Assembly: GCF_002850745.1 (NCBI RefSeq)
Contig: NZ_KZ559473.1
Location: 289,687-353,686 of the forward strand
Reading direction: 5' to 3'
Length of the DNA: 64,000 nt
Source of the DNA: Nonomuraea indica
GTDB lineage: Bacteria > Actinomycetota > Actinomycetes > Streptosporangiales > Streptosporangiaceae
Every line of letters starts with the position of its first letter. Position 1 is the first letter of the stretch. The position numbers were made by a program, and so were the translations under genes. The notes under the pieces were generated by a model. The model made no database searches and was not told where the DNA came from. It saw only the letters and a list, made by a program, of their open reading frames with translations. Of the stretch, positions 9,485 to 18,335 are shown in pieces.

Positions 9485-10261
9485 CCGTTCGCGTCCAGTT
9501 TTCCCGTCATGCTCCGTACCGACGACGGCGTGCGCATCGACGCCGCGCACACCCCGCCTGCGCATCCCGGCCCTGACGGTGGTCCCGGCGCCGGCGGCAC
9601 GGGGATCGTGGTGGCGCACGGGTTCACGGGATCGTGGCGCGAACGGACGGCGCGGCGGATCGTGCACGTGCTGAGCCGTTACGGCGGGGTGGTGGCGTTC
9701 GACTTCCGGGGGCACGGCCGGTCGGGCGGCGAGTCCACCGTGGGCGACCTGGAGATCCTCGACGTGGCCGCGGCCGTCAGGCACGCGCGGGTGGTCGGCT
9801 ACTCCAGGATCGCGCTGGTCGGGTTCTCGATGGGCGCGGCGGTCGTCGTGCGGCACGCGGCGCTGCACCGGGGCGTCGACGCGGTCGTGGCGGTGAGCGG
9901 CCCGGCCCGCTGGTACTACCGGGGCACCAAGCCGATGCGCCAGGTGCACTGGGCCATCGAGCAGCCGGTCGGGCGGCTGGCGGCCCGGATGGCCAAGCGC
10001 ACCCGGATCGCCCGCGGCCGGTGGGACCCGGTCCCGATGCCGCCGCGCGAAGCCGCCGGGCTCGTCTCGCCGGCGCCGTTGCTCGTCGTGCACGGCGACC
10101 GTGACGCCTTCTTCCCGCTGGAGCACGCGCACCAGCTCTACGCGGGCGCCCGCGAGCCCAAGGAGCTGTGGGTCGAGCCCGGGTACGGTCACGCGGAGAC
10201 CGCGGCCACCCCCGACCTCATCCACCGCATCGGAAAGTGGATCACATCGAACCTTTCCTGA
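9482..10261 (+). CDS. alpha/beta hydrolase
   Basis: 259 residues with the alpha/beta-hydrolase fold pattern. There is an oxyanion-side HGFTGS near residue 45, FDFRGHGRS, and the nucleophile elbow GFSMGAA (Ser at about 118). The acid is in LLVVHGDRDAFFPLEHA and the catalytic His in YGHAETA. No signal peptide, so it is cytoplasmic. Relatives are general esterases or lysophospholipase-like hydrolases; the substrate cannot be read from sequence. It is transcribed alone from a leaderless promoter and converges with the aldehyde dehydrogenase across a hairpin at 10455-10487. Confidence 0.9.
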   Translation: MPFASSFPVMLRTDDGVRIDAAHTPPAHPGPDGGPGAGGTGIVVAHGFTGSWRERTARRIVHVLSRYGGVVAFDFRGHGRSGGESTVGDLEILDVAAAVRHARVVGYSRIALVGFSMGAAVVVRHAALHRGVDAVVAVSGPARWYYRGTKPMRQVHWAIEQPVGRLAARMAKRTRIARGRWDPVPMPPREAAGLVSPAPLLVVHGDRDAFFPLEHAHQLYAGAREPKELWVEPGYGHAETAATPDLIHRIGKWITSNLS

Positions 10262-10454
10262 GTGAAATGCGTCTACCTAGGGCGGATGGAAGAAATCCGC
10301 CGGGAGAAGTCCTTGGGGAAGGGAACCGCCGCAGGTGGTTGCCGTAGGACATACTTCTCGTAGCGGAATCGTCGCTCACAGTGGCCCTCCTGCGGGAGGG
10401 TCGCTGGGGTGGCACCTAGCGTTGCGGGGGCGCGCTGGGTGCCATCCGCGGCGG

Positions 10455-10487
10455 GCGGGCTCCGGCGGCGTCGCCGGAGCCCCGCCC
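10455..10487. terminator. bidirectional terminator hairpin
   Basis: Inverted repeat GGCTCCGGCG / CGCCGGAGCC with flanking GGGC/GCCC, about 30 bp past the aldehyde dehydrogenase stop. The remainder of the 257-bp gap (10262-10518) holds no reading frame I can support. Confidence 0.6.
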
Positions 10488-10518
10488 AGGCGGACCCGCC
10501 CGACTCGGTCCGGTCCGG

Positions 10519-11952
10519 TCAGCCCAGCCGGGCGATCGACTTGTACTCCAGGTAGCCGTTGAGCCCCTCGGGCCCGAGCTCGCGCCCGATGCCGCTGGCC
10601 TTGTAGCCGCCGAACGGCGCGTTGGACTCCAGCATGAAGCAGTTGACCCCGTAGGTGCCGGCGCGCACCTGCCGGGCCACCTCCATGCCGTGGTCGGCGT
10701 CGGCCGTCCAGACGGTGCCGGCCAGGCCGTAGTCGCTGTCGTTGGCGATGCGGACGGCGTCGGCCTCGTCGTCGTACGGGATCACGGCGAGCACCGGCCC
10801 GAAGATCTCCTCGCGGGCGATGCGCATGTCGTTGGAGACCCCGGCGAAGACGGTGGGGGCGACGTACCAGCCCTGCTCGTACGGCCGGTCGAGTCCGCCC
10901 ACGACGACCTTGGCGCCCTCCTCCATGCCGATCCTGATGTAGCCCTCGACGCGCTCCTGCTGCCGCCGGGCGACCAGCGGGCCGATGCCGGTCCCGGGGT
11001 CGGCCGGGTCGCCGACGGGCTGGGAGGTGACCATGGCGGCGACGGCCTCCACCACCTCGTCGTAGCGGTTGCGGGAGGCGAGGATGCGGGTCTGCGCGAC
11101 GCAGGCCTGGCCGTTGTTCATGAGGGAGGCGAGGGCCAGCATGCCCATGCTGGAGGCCAGGTCGGCGTCGTCGAGGACGATGGCCGCGGACTTGCCGCCC
11201 AGCTCCAGGCTGACCCGCTTGAGCTGCTCGCCGCAGATGGCGGCGATGCGCCGGCCGGCGGCGGTCGAGCCGGTGAAGGCCACCTTGTCCACGCCCGGGT
11301 GGGACACCAGATGCTCGCCCGCCTCGCGGCCCGCGGGCACGATGTTGAGCACGCCGGCCGGGATGCCGGCCTCCTGCGCCATCTCGGCCAGCAGGTACGC
11401 GTCGAGCGGTGTCTCGGGGGCGGGCTTGAGCACGATCGCGCAGCCGGCCAGCAGCGCGGGTGCGATCTTGGTCATCGCGACGAACTGGGGGACGTTCCAC
11501 GGCACGATGGCCGCCACGACGCCGACCGGCTCGCGGCGCACGGTCGTCGGCCCGAACAGGCCGGGCCGCTGCTCCTCCTGCTGGAACGTCTTGCCCAGCT
11601 CGGCGTAGTACTGCAGCATGCCGAGCGGCTGCGGCGCCTGGGCGAGCTGGGAGAAGGTGATGGGGGAGCCCATCTCCTCGGTGATGAGCGCGGCCATCTC
11701 CTCCTGCCGGGCCGCGTAGAGTTCGGCCAGCCGGCCGATCACCGCCGCGCGTTCGGCGAACGTCATGCGCGGCCAGGGCCCGCGGTCGAACGCCTCGCGC
11801 GCCGCGGCCACGGCCCGGTCCATGTCGGCGGCCGTGCCGTCGGGCACGCGGCCCACGACCTGCTCGGTGTGCGGGGAGACGACGTCGATGGTTCCGGTGC
11901 CGGCCGGGGCCACCCATTCGCCCCCGATGTACAGCGTGTCGTGCTGGCGCAT
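10519..11952 (-). CDS. NAD(P)-dependent aldehyde dehydrogenase
   Basis: 477 residues, normal length for the family. Cofactor region PWNVPQF and KPAPETPL; FTGST at about 226-230; catalytic Glu in SLELGGKS (E250); catalytic Cys in NNGQACVAQT (C284); conserved EEIFGPVLAVIPYDDE and the C-terminal PFGGYKASGIGRELG. It oxidises an aldehyde to the acid; the substrate is not evident. AGGAGG lies about 9 nt before the ATG. On this strand the upstream DNA has an AAGCAAGCAAGCA run and a small palindrome GAAC-CAT-GTTC (12012-12022) of the kind bound by TetR-type regulators, but no regulator gene is adjacent. The nearest neighbour is the M14 peptidase, separated by a terminator. Confidence 0.95.
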   Translation of the reverse strand: MRQHDTLYIGGEWVAPAGTGTIDVVSPHTEQVVGRVPDGTAADMDRAVAAAREAFDRGPWPRMTFAERAAVIGRLAELYAARQEEMAALITEEMGSPITFSQLAQAPQPLGMLQYYAELGKTFQQEEQRPGLFGPTTVRREPVGVVAAIVPWNVPQFVAMTKIAPALLAGCAIVLKPAPETPLDAYLLAEMAQEAGIPAGVLNIVPAGREAGEHLVSHPGVDKVAFTGSTAAGRRIAAICGEQLKRVSLELGGKSAAIVLDDADLASSMGMLALASLMNNGQACVAQTRILASRNRYDEVVEAVAAMVTSQPVGDPADPGTGIGPLVARRQQERVEGYIRIGMEEGAKVVVGGLDRPYEQGWYVAPTVFAGVSNDMRIAREEIFGPVLAVIPYDDEADAVRIANDSDYGLAGTVWTADADHGMEVARQVRAGTYGVNCFMLESNAPFGGYKASGIGRELGPEGLNGYLEYKSIARLG

Positions 11953-12037
11953 GTCGTGAGCCTCCTGCTTGACCGAATGCTTGCTTGCTTCCGTACAGCC
12001 TCAAGGCGACCGAACCATGTTCTGTGCACGCGCGCAA

Positions 12038-12065
12038 GAGGGGCACGGCGGGTGCCGTGCCCCTC
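12038..12065 (-). terminator. terminator after the M14 peptidase gene
   Basis: Perfect 12-bp stem GAGGGGCACGGC / GCCGTGCCCCTC with a 4-nt loop, 35 bp downstream of the stop at 12100. Confidence 0.7.
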
Positions 12066-12099
12066 CGCACCGCCCGATCGGGAGAGCGGGATCAGAAGG

Positions 12100-15000
12100 T
12101 CAGCGCGGGTCTCCGATCAGGTGGCGCATCGAGCGCAGCACCACGTCGGTCCGCATGGCCTGCGTGGTCAGGCTCTCCACGCCGAAGCCCAGGTAGACGG
12201 TGTCCTCGGTGGTGACGCCGCCGCCCTCCTCGAAGACCTGGTCCGTGCGGGACCAGTTGTTGATCGAAGGAGAGGTGCCCTCGGGCGGGCCCGAGACCGT
12301 CCAGCCACCGAGGTCGGACTCGAACGACGTCTGCTCGGCCGTGGCGCCGTCCAGCGTGAGCGTGAAGTCGTCGAGGAAGACGCCCGCGCCCTGGGTGCTC
12401 CAGTCGCTGATGTACGAGATCGACAGCTCGACCCGCTTGCCCGCGTACGGGGTCAGGTCGATCTTCCACTGCTGCCAGCCGGCGGAGTTGCCCGAGGCGG
12501 CGTGCCAAGCGCCGGAGGTGCCGGTGGGCTCGCAGGCCGGCCCCTGGTAGCGCTGGGTGAACGGGTGGATGACCCGCCAGCCCGCCCCGCCGCTCGGCGG
12601 GCCGCAACTGCTCCCGGTCTCCTGCGAGGTGTGACCGTTGGCGTCGGGGAGCATGGTCCAGTCGTCCTGGCCGGCCGTGCGGGCTTCCACGGCGAGGAAG
12701 TCCCACTCGGCCTCGGTGTCGTACGAGGTCCAGAACGACAGGTCGCCGCCGCTCCTGCCCGTCAGGTCGACGGTCTTGGTCAGCCGCTTCCACGAGACGT
12801 CGGCGATGCCGCTGTAGACGTCCCAGGCACCGGTGTGCGGGTCGAACGGGCCGCCCGGCCGTACCCACTTGACCGGAGCCGAGGCGGCGAACCGCGGGAA
12901 CCGCTGCGGGGGCAGGATCGCCGAGGTGGCCACGAACGAGTTGGTGTGCGAGGGCGCGAGCGTGCCGGCGAAGCCGTCGAAGCGGCCGCCCACGCCCTTC
13001 AGCGCGAACGGCTGCCCGGTGCCGTGGTCGGTGCCCGCGTCGTCGAAGTGGACGTAGGCGCCCAGGTAGTACTGCTGGAAGTCGTTGAACACCGGGATGC
13101 ACGGCGGGTCGGCAGGCTCGGTGCACTCCGGCCGCGCGGGCTGGTCGGGCTGGTAGTAGTACGCCCCGTTGGCGTTCTGCGCGAAGGAGGCGTACTTGCC
13201 GGCGTGCAGCAGCTTGCCGCCCTCGTTGAGGTAGTCGCGCACGGCCAGCTCGGTGTCGACGCCGGCCTTGGCCACGGTGCCGCCCACCTGGCCGGTGCTC
13301 CTCGGGATGATGTCGTCGCCCGTCTCCCAGACCACGGCCTTGTAGTGGCTGAGGACGCCGAGCGGGTGCGGTGCCTTACGTCCCATCTTGTCCATGTCGT
13401 ACACGTCTGAGGTGTAGCCGGTCTCGCCGAGCGCCCTGACGTACTCGGCCGCGTACTTGGCCTCGGTGCCGCCCTGGACCGGGCTGATGCCGGTCACGTC
13501 CTCGGCGGCCAGCACGAGCACCTTGCCGCCGATGTCGTCGGCGACCTTGTAGGTGAAATCGGCGCTGCGCCTGCCCGATGCGGTGAACCACACCTTGACG
13601 CTGTCACCCGGTCCGGTGCCGGTGATCGTGCCGCGCATCCAGTGGTAGTAGCGGTTGTAGCCCTTGCCGTAACGCTCGCCGCCCTTCCACTCGCCGGTCC
13701 GCGCGACCTTGGTACGGCCGCCGTTGACCTGGTAGTGGAGCAGCACGGGGCCGAGCTTGCGCTTGGCGTTGACCTGCACCACCTGGTCCCTGCCGTGGCT
13801 GACCTCGAACGGGTCGAGCACGAAGTCCGGCGTCCTGTTGCCCAGGTGGCTGACCGGCTCGACCGGGTCGGCCGCGGACCGGGCGACGTCGAGGGCGAAC
13901 GGGAGGTTCTTCTCGAACTCGGCCTGCACCAAGGCCTCGTCATCGGGGAAGACGAAGCCGCAGCCGTCGCAGCCCTCGTTCAGCTCCGGCGTCCACGACA
14001 GCGTGCCGTAGGCGTAGTGCGCCTGGTCGTTGGTGTCGCCGTTGGTCGTGTACAGCTCGGCGCCGAGGTCGGGGTCGAAGCCGGGCACGGCGGGCCGGTC
14101 GTCGGTGCCGGAGAGAGCCTCGTAGATCGGGTTGTCGGCGGTCTCCGTGGCGATCTGCACGCCGACCGGGTAGAGCAGCAGCGGCCCGTAGGAGTGGTAG
14201 TTCAGCTGCATCTCGAACCCGACGCGCCGGAGCAGCCCGTCCATGGCCCTGGTCTCCGGCTCGCTGGCCGGGCCGGTGCCGCGGTAGGTCTCGCTGCTGG
14301 GGATGGAGGAGGAGCCCTCCTCGTCGTAGTGGAAGTTCGTGGGGAAGTTGCGGTTGGGGTCCACGCCGTCGCCGGTGGTGATCTTCCCGTCGCCGTTGTT
14401 GTCGCGCAGGTTCTTGCGCCACAGGCGGTTGCCCTCGGTGAAGGTGAAGTCGTAGCCGTCGGGGTTGGCCACCGGCACGAACCACAGCTCGGTCCTGGTG
14501 AGCAGGTCCCGCAGCGACGCCTTGTTGGCCACCACATGCTTCAGCAGCCGCATGTCCACCTCGGTGGCGATCCACTCGCGGGCGTGCTGGGTGGCCGAGA
14601 AGAGCGTGGCCGGCTTGATGCCGTCGGGCAGTGCCCTGGCCAGCGTGCTGACCTTGACGGCCAGGATGTCCTGGCCCTTCAGCGACTTGCCGATGGACTG
14701 GAGCTTGACGACGTCCTTGTTCGCGGCGGCGATGGCCTTGAGCTGGTCGGCGATGCCGCCGGGCTCGGAGTAGGACTTCCAGACGGTGTAGCCGCCGGCG
14801 GCCTGCGTCCGGGCGGCCTCCAGCTGGGTCTGGCCGCGGGTGTTGCGTACGGGCTCGGGCCTGAGCCCGAGCTTGCGCAGTCCTTCCAGCTCGGCCCCGA
14901 CCGCGGTCAGCTCGACGTGCTCCTTGCCGGATCTGACCTCCTGCTGGACGACGTCGTACCCCTTCTCCCTGAGAGTGTGGGCGGTGCCCGGCGAGGCGTC

Positions 15001-15126
15001 GAGCTCGTAGAGCTCGATCCGGTCGGCCGGCGCCGGCGGGTCGGTCACCGCCTGGGCTTCCACGGCTACGAGGGACGTGCCCAGGCCGAGGACGACGGCG
15101 AGGGCGAGGGCTGAGGTTCGCGACAC
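12100..15126 (-). CDS. secreted M14 zinc carboxypeptidase with large C-terminal extension
   Basis: 1008 residues. Sec signal peptide at residues 1-26 (AVVLGLGTSLVAVEAQA). M14 domain at about 115-410: zinc ligands H181 and E184 in TQHAREW, third ligand H311 in QLNYHSYG, substrate-binding NPDGYDFT and DPNRNFPTN, catalytic Glu in SWTPELNEG (about 381-384). After it come an all-beta segment, a region from about 520 that opens GKVLVLAAEDVTG and looks like a class I glutamine-amidotransferase or ThuA-type fold, and a C-terminal part resembling the MAM-like domain of immune inhibitor A peptidases (FLAVEARTAGQDDWTML, WQQWKIDLTPYAGKRVELSISYISDW). Plain M14 enzymes are 300-450 residues. Extracellular protein digestion is likely. 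The start is a GTG with AGGGG upstream. Confidence 0.9.
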   Translation of the reverse strand: MSRTSALALAVVLGLGTSLVAVEAQAVTDPPAPADRIELYELDASPGTAHTLREKGYDVVQQEVRSGKEHVELTAVGAELEGLRKLGLRPEPVRNTRGQTQLEAARTQAAGGYTVWKSYSEPGGIADQLKAIAAANKDVVKLQSIGKSLKGQDILAVKVSTLARALPDGIKPATLFSATQHAREWIATEVDMRLLKHVVANKASLRDLLTRTELWFVPVANPDGYDFTFTEGNRLWRKNLRDNNGDGKITTGDGVDPNRNFPTNFHYDEEGSSSIPSSETYRGTGPASEPETRAMDGLLRRVGFEMQLNYHSYGPLLLYPVGVQIATETADNPIYEALSGTDDRPAVPGFDPDLGAELYTTNGDTNDQAHYAYGTLSWTPELNEGCDGCGFVFPDDEALVQAEFEKNLPFALDVARSAADPVEPVSHLGNRTPDFVLDPFEVSHGRDQVVQVNAKRKLGPVLLHYQVNGGRTKVARTGEWKGGERYGKGYNRYYHWMRGTITGTGPGDSVKVWFTASGRRSADFTYKVADDIGGKVLVLAAEDVTGISPVQGGTEAKYAAEYVRALGETGYTSDVYDMDKMGRKAPHPLGVLSHYKAVVWETGDDIIPRSTGQVGGTVAKAGVDTELAVRDYLNEGGKLLHAGKYASFAQNANGAYYYQPDQPARPECTEPADPPCIPVFNDFQQYYLGAYVHFDDAGTDHGTGQPFALKGVGGRFDGFAGTLAPSHTNSFVATSAILPPQRFPRFAASAPVKWVRPGGPFDPHTGAWDVYSGIADVSWKRLTKTVDLTGRSGGDLSFWTSYDTEAEWDFLAVEARTAGQDDWTMLPDANGHTSQETGSSCGPPSGGAGWRVIHPFTQRYQGPACEPTGTSGAWHAASGNSAGWQQWKIDLTPYAGKRVELSISYISDWSTQGAGVFLDDFTLTLDGATAEQTSFESDLGGWTVSGPPEGTSPSINNWSRTDQVFEEGGGVTTEDTVYLGFGVESLTTQAMRTDVVLRSMRHLIGDPR

Positions 15127-15265
15127 GGTCTGCCCCTTCGCAGAGACGAGTTCGTCGCCATCTCAAACCGGCGCTCCGGCCGTGGCAAGGCCCAATCTTT
15201 ATCTGGACCTTATGTCGCGAGAAATCGTGATATTGGTCGCAGGACGTACGGGTTGCCCTGTTCGG

Positions 15266-15295
15266 ATGACAGCTATCAAGATCATCTTCTATAGT
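15266..15295 (+). promoter_or_regulatory. promoter of the secreted coiled-coil protein gene
   Basis: ATGACA (15266-15271), an 18-bp spacer and TATAGT (15290-15295), about 30 bp before the GTG at 15325. The 198-bp divergent gap is more A+T-rich than its surroundings. Confidence 0.5.
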
Positions 15296-15324
15296 TGCGG
15301 ACCGTCTATGAGGGGAGGGCGGAC

Positions 15325-16221
15325 GTGAAAACGGGTCGTTTCGCCCTTTTTGTCGTCCTCCTTGTCGGGCTGTTCGTGCTCCCGTCGCCGCCGGCGGCCT
15401 CCGCCGACCCCAGCCCCGCCCAGCTGCGCAAGCTCACCCGGGACGCGGCCCGGCTCAACGAGCTCTACCGCGGCCAGATCCAGAGCCTGGAGGAGCTGCG
15501 CATCCAGGCCAAGCGCGCCCTGGACAACTCCGACGGCCTGCAGAAGCGGCTCGACGCCGCCAAGGCCGAGGTCCGCACCATCGCGCAGACCACCTACATC
15601 GCCGGCCCGATCGACGGCATGCAGCTCTTCTCCCTCAAGGTCGAGCCGCACGCGCTGCTGGGCCAGGCGGCGAACCTCGGCCACATGGCCGAGGAGCGCG
15701 TCCACAAGGTCAAGCGCGTCGAGAAGATGATCCAGGACGCCAGGCAGGCCAAGCTCGCCGCCAACGACAAGATCAAGAAGATGGAGCAGGAGGTCAGGAC
15801 CCTCCAGGGCAAGCGCCGCGAGATGGAGCGGCTGCTCGCCAAGTACGGCTTCCAGCAGCCCGGCGGCGCCGAGGGCCTCACCCAGCGCATGATCTCGGTC
15901 CGCGCCGCGGTCATGCAGAACTTCCCCATGCCCCACGGCGTCGGCTGCCTGCGCCGCGGCGACCCCGGCGAGCACGGCAAGGGCCGCGCCTGCGACTTCA
16001 TGATCTCCAGCGGCGGCACGGTGGCCGGTGGCGCCGACGCCGCGCGGGGCGACGCGCTGGCGGCGTGGCTGATCCAGAACGGGTCACGGCTCGGCGTGAT
16101 GTACATCATCTGGAAGCAGCGCTACTACGACATCCGCTCCGGTGGCGGGTGGGACCCCATGTCCGACCGCGGAGGCCCCACCGCCAACCACTACGACCAC
16201 GTCCACGTGTCGGTGTTCTAG
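15325..16221 (+). CDS. secreted coiled-coil protein with ARB_07466-like C-terminal domain
   Basis: 298 residues. Signal peptide at about 1-27 (FALFVVLLVGLFVLPSPPAASA). A helical coiled-coil region rich in K/E/R/A runs from about 30 to 180 (ELYRGQIQSLEELRIQAKRAL and onward). The C-terminal domain, from about 190, holds GVGCLRRGDPGEHGKGRACDFMIS and ends in NHYDHVHVSVF. These are the conserved His/Asp positions of the small domain often found behind coiled coils in actinobacterial NlpC- or Rpf-like secreted proteins (M15/VanY-like His-Asp arrangement). A role in cell-wall turnover is likely but the reaction is not established. The start is GTG 15325 behind GGGAGGGCGG. Confidence 0.82.
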   Translation: MKTGRFALFVVLLVGLFVLPSPPAASADPSPAQLRKLTRDAARLNELYRGQIQSLEELRIQAKRALDNSDGLQKRLDAAKAEVRTIAQTTYIAGPIDGMQLFSLKVEPHALLGQAANLGHMAEERVHKVKRVEKMIQDARQAKLAANDKIKKMEQEVRTLQGKRREMERLLAKYGFQQPGGAEGLTQRMISVRAAVMQNFPMPHGVGCLRRGDPGEHGKGRACDFMISSGGTVAGGADAARGDALAAWLIQNGSRLGVMYIIWKQRYYDIRSGGGWDPMSDRGGPTANHYDHVHVSVF

Positions 16222-16283
16222 GCTCCGGCCCGTCAGGCTCGTGCATGTGCGGGTCGTCCGTGCGCGTGCGAGGTGCGGGGCGC

Positions 16284-17597
16284 TCAGCGTGCGGCCAGGA
16301 AGTCCCTGAACCAGTGGTAGGACGCCTTCGGCGTGCGCCGCTGGGTGGCGAAGTCCACGTGGACGAGCCCGAAGCGCTGGTGGTAGCCCTCGGCCCACTC
16401 GAAGTTGTCCAGCAGCGACCAGACGAAGTAGCCGCGCACGTCCACGCCCTCGGCGCGGGCCCGGTCCACGGCGGCGATGTGGTCGCGCAGGAACGCGATC
16501 CGCTCCTGGTCGTCCACCACCCCCTCCGGGGTGAGCTCGTCCGGCTGGGAACAGCCGTTCTCGGTGACGTAGATCGGCGGGAGGGCCGCGCCGTAGCGGT
16601 CACGCAGGCCGGTGAGCAGCTCGCGCAGGCCGTCGGGGACGACCGGCCAGCCGAAGGCGGTGGTGGGGTGACCGGTGATGCCGACGTCGGCGAAGGGCAG
16701 GCCGGGTTCGGCGGGCGCGGCGATGCGCGTCGGGTTGTAGTAGTTGACGCCGAGGCCGTCCAGCGGGGCGGAGATCACGGCCAGGTCGCCGTCGCGGACG
16801 CCCAGCGCGTCGTCCGGCGCGTCGATGCCGTAGGCCGACAGGTCGGGATAGCGGCCGAGGAGCACCGGGTCGGCGAACAGCCTGTTGTGCAGGACGTCGT
16901 AGGCGTCGGCGGCGGCCACGTCCCGCGGGGCGTCGGAGGCGGGTCGGACGGGCGTGCAGTTGTTGGTGAGCAGGACTTCTGCGGCCCCCGCCGCGCGCAG
17001 CGCCCGCACGGCCAGGCCGTGGCCGAGGAGCTGGTGGTGGGCCACCGGCAGCGCGTCGAGCAGCAGCGCCTGTCCCGGCGCGTGGACGCCCATGCCGTAC
17101 CCGAAGGCCATGTGGACGAACGGCTCGTTCAGCGTGATCCACATGCGCACCCGGTCGGCGAGCCGCTCGGCGACGACCGCCGCGTAGTCGGCGAACCAGC
17201 CGGCGACGTCGCGGTTCAGCCAGCCGCCGCGGTCCTGCAGCGCCTGCGGCAGGTCCCAGTGGAACAGCGTGGGCACCGGCGTGACGCCCGCGGCCAGCAG
17301 CCCGTCCACCAGCCGGTCGTAGAAGTCGAGCCCCTTGGGGTTCGGCGCGCCGGCGCCCTCGGGCAGGACGCGCGGCCAGGAGATCGAGAACCGGTAGGCG
17401 CCGGCGCCCAGGCCGGCCAGGAGCGCGACGTCCTCGCGCCACCGGTGGTAGTGGTCGCACGCCACGTCGCCGGTGTGCCCGTCGCGGACGCGGCCGGGTT
17501 CGTGCGCGAAGGTGTCCCAGACGGACGGCCCCCGGCCGTCCTCGCCGGCGGCGCCCTCGATCTGGTAGGCGGCCGTGGCCGTGCCCCACAGGAACAT
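16284..17597 (-). CDS. GH1 family beta-glucosidase
   Basis: 437 residues, standard for glycoside hydrolase family 1. N-terminal FLWGTATAAYQIEGA; acid/base Glu in ITLNEP (E158); nucleophile Glu in IYVTENG (E346); sugar-binding RFSISWPR, FHWDLPQAL and WSLLDNFEWAEGYHQRFGLVHVDF. No signal peptide, so it hydrolyses imported beta-glucosides or cellobiose in the cytoplasm. GAGGAGATG lies just before the ATG. A TetR-type regulator is divergent, and a palindrome at 17616-17630 sits between them, so substrate-dependent derepression is the likely control. No ABC importer is adjacent. Confidence 0.95.
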   Translation of the reverse strand: MFLWGTATAAYQIEGAAGEDGRGPSVWDTFAHEPGRVRDGHTGDVACDHYHRWREDVALLAGLGAGAYRFSISWPRVLPEGAGAPNPKGLDFYDRLVDGLLAAGVTPVPTLFHWDLPQALQDRGGWLNRDVAGWFADYAAVVAERLADRVRMWITLNEPFVHMAFGYGMGVHAPGQALLLDALPVAHHQLLGHGLAVRALRAAGAAEVLLTNNCTPVRPASDAPRDVAAADAYDVLHNRLFADPVLLGRYPDLSAYGIDAPDDALGVRDGDLAVISAPLDGLGVNYYNPTRIAAPAEPGLPFADVGITGHPTTAFGWPVVPDGLRELLTGLRDRYGAALPPIYVTENGCSQPDELTPEGVVDDQERIAFLRDHIAAVDRARAEGVDVRGYFVWSLLDNFEWAEGYHQRFGLVHVDFATQRRTPKASYHWFRDFLAAR

Positions 17598-17615
17598 CGC
17601 ATCTCCTCACTGACT

Positions 17616-17630
17616 ATGAGTAGTGCTCAT
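17616..17630. promoter_or_regulatory. TetR-type operator between GH1 and tetR genes
   Basis: Inverted repeat ATGAG-TAGTG-CTCAT, 19 bp before the beta-glucosidase start and 58 bp before the regulator start; flanking DNA is A+T-richer. Likely the site of the adjacent TetR protein (inference). Confidence 0.5.
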
Positions 17631-17687
17631 GTTATCTGACGGGATCGGAGCGGTCTTTACGCATCGGTAATAGGCCAGGATGGTGAC

Positions 17688-18326
17688 ATGACCAGTACCT
17701 TGCGGCGCCGCCCGGCTCAACGCCGCAGCGTCGAACGCGTCGAGCGGATGCTCGACGAGTGCGCCCGGCTTCTCGACGAGGTCGGGTACGAGGCGCTGAC
17801 CACGAAGGAGGTGGCGCGCCGGGCGGAGGTGCCGATCGGCACCTTCTACCAGTTCTTCTCCGACAAGCAGGGGCTGGTGCGCGCCCTGGCGCTGCGCAAC
17901 CTCGACGCGTTCCTGCAGCGGGTGACCGAGCGGATCGCCGCGGCCGACCCGGGCCACTGGACCGACCTCGTCGAGCTGGCCGTCGACGAGTTCGTCGCGA
18001 TGAAGCGCAGCGTCCCCGGCTTCGCGGTGGTCGACTTCGGCGAGGTGCTGCCCACGCCCGGCGGGCCCGCGCTCGAAGGCACCAACCGGATGCTCGACGC
18101 CGCCCTGGAGAACAACGCGGTCGTGGCCGACCGGCTGCGGGCGCTCACGCTGGGCCTGCTGGACGCCCCCGCGGGCCCGGGCCTCGACCGGGCGCTGCTG
18201 GTGGCGGTGGAGGCCACCGACGCGGTGCTGAAGCTGGCCTTCCGCACGGACCCCGAGGGCGACCCGGCCATGATCGCCGAGTGCAAGCTCCTGGTCCGCC
18301 GCTACCTCGCCGGCCACCTGCCGTGA
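17688..18326 (+). CDS. TetR-family transcriptional regulator
   Basis: 212 residues. The N-terminal TetR helix-turn-helix is at about 15-65 (VERMLDECARLLDEVGYEALTTKEVARRAEVPIGTFYQFFSDKQGLVRAL). The C-terminal ligand-binding half is helical and of the type with a PGF(A/V)VVDFGEV segment. It is divergent from the beta-glucosidase, its probable target through the palindrome at 17616-17630. Upstream, CAGGAT (17676-17681) lies 6 nt before the ATG, which could be a leaderless -10 or a weak ribosome binding site. It converges with the aldo/keto reductase gene with only 9 bp between them. Confidence 0.93.
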   Translation: MTSTLRRRPAQRRSVERVERMLDECARLLDEVGYEALTTKEVARRAEVPIGTFYQFFSDKQGLVRALALRNLDAFLQRVTERIAAADPGHWTDLVELAVDEFVAMKRSVPGFAVVDFGEVLPTPGGPALEGTNRMLDAALENNAVVADRLRALTLGLLDAPAGPGLDRALLVAVEATDAVLKLAFRTDPEGDPAMIAECKLLVRRYLAGHLP

Positions 18327-18335
18327 CCCCCGGCC

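Noticed and set aside
10690..13410. 906-codon plus-strand frame across the ALDH and M14 genes
   Set aside because: Spans two unrelated minus-strand genes and a terminator; no recognisable content.
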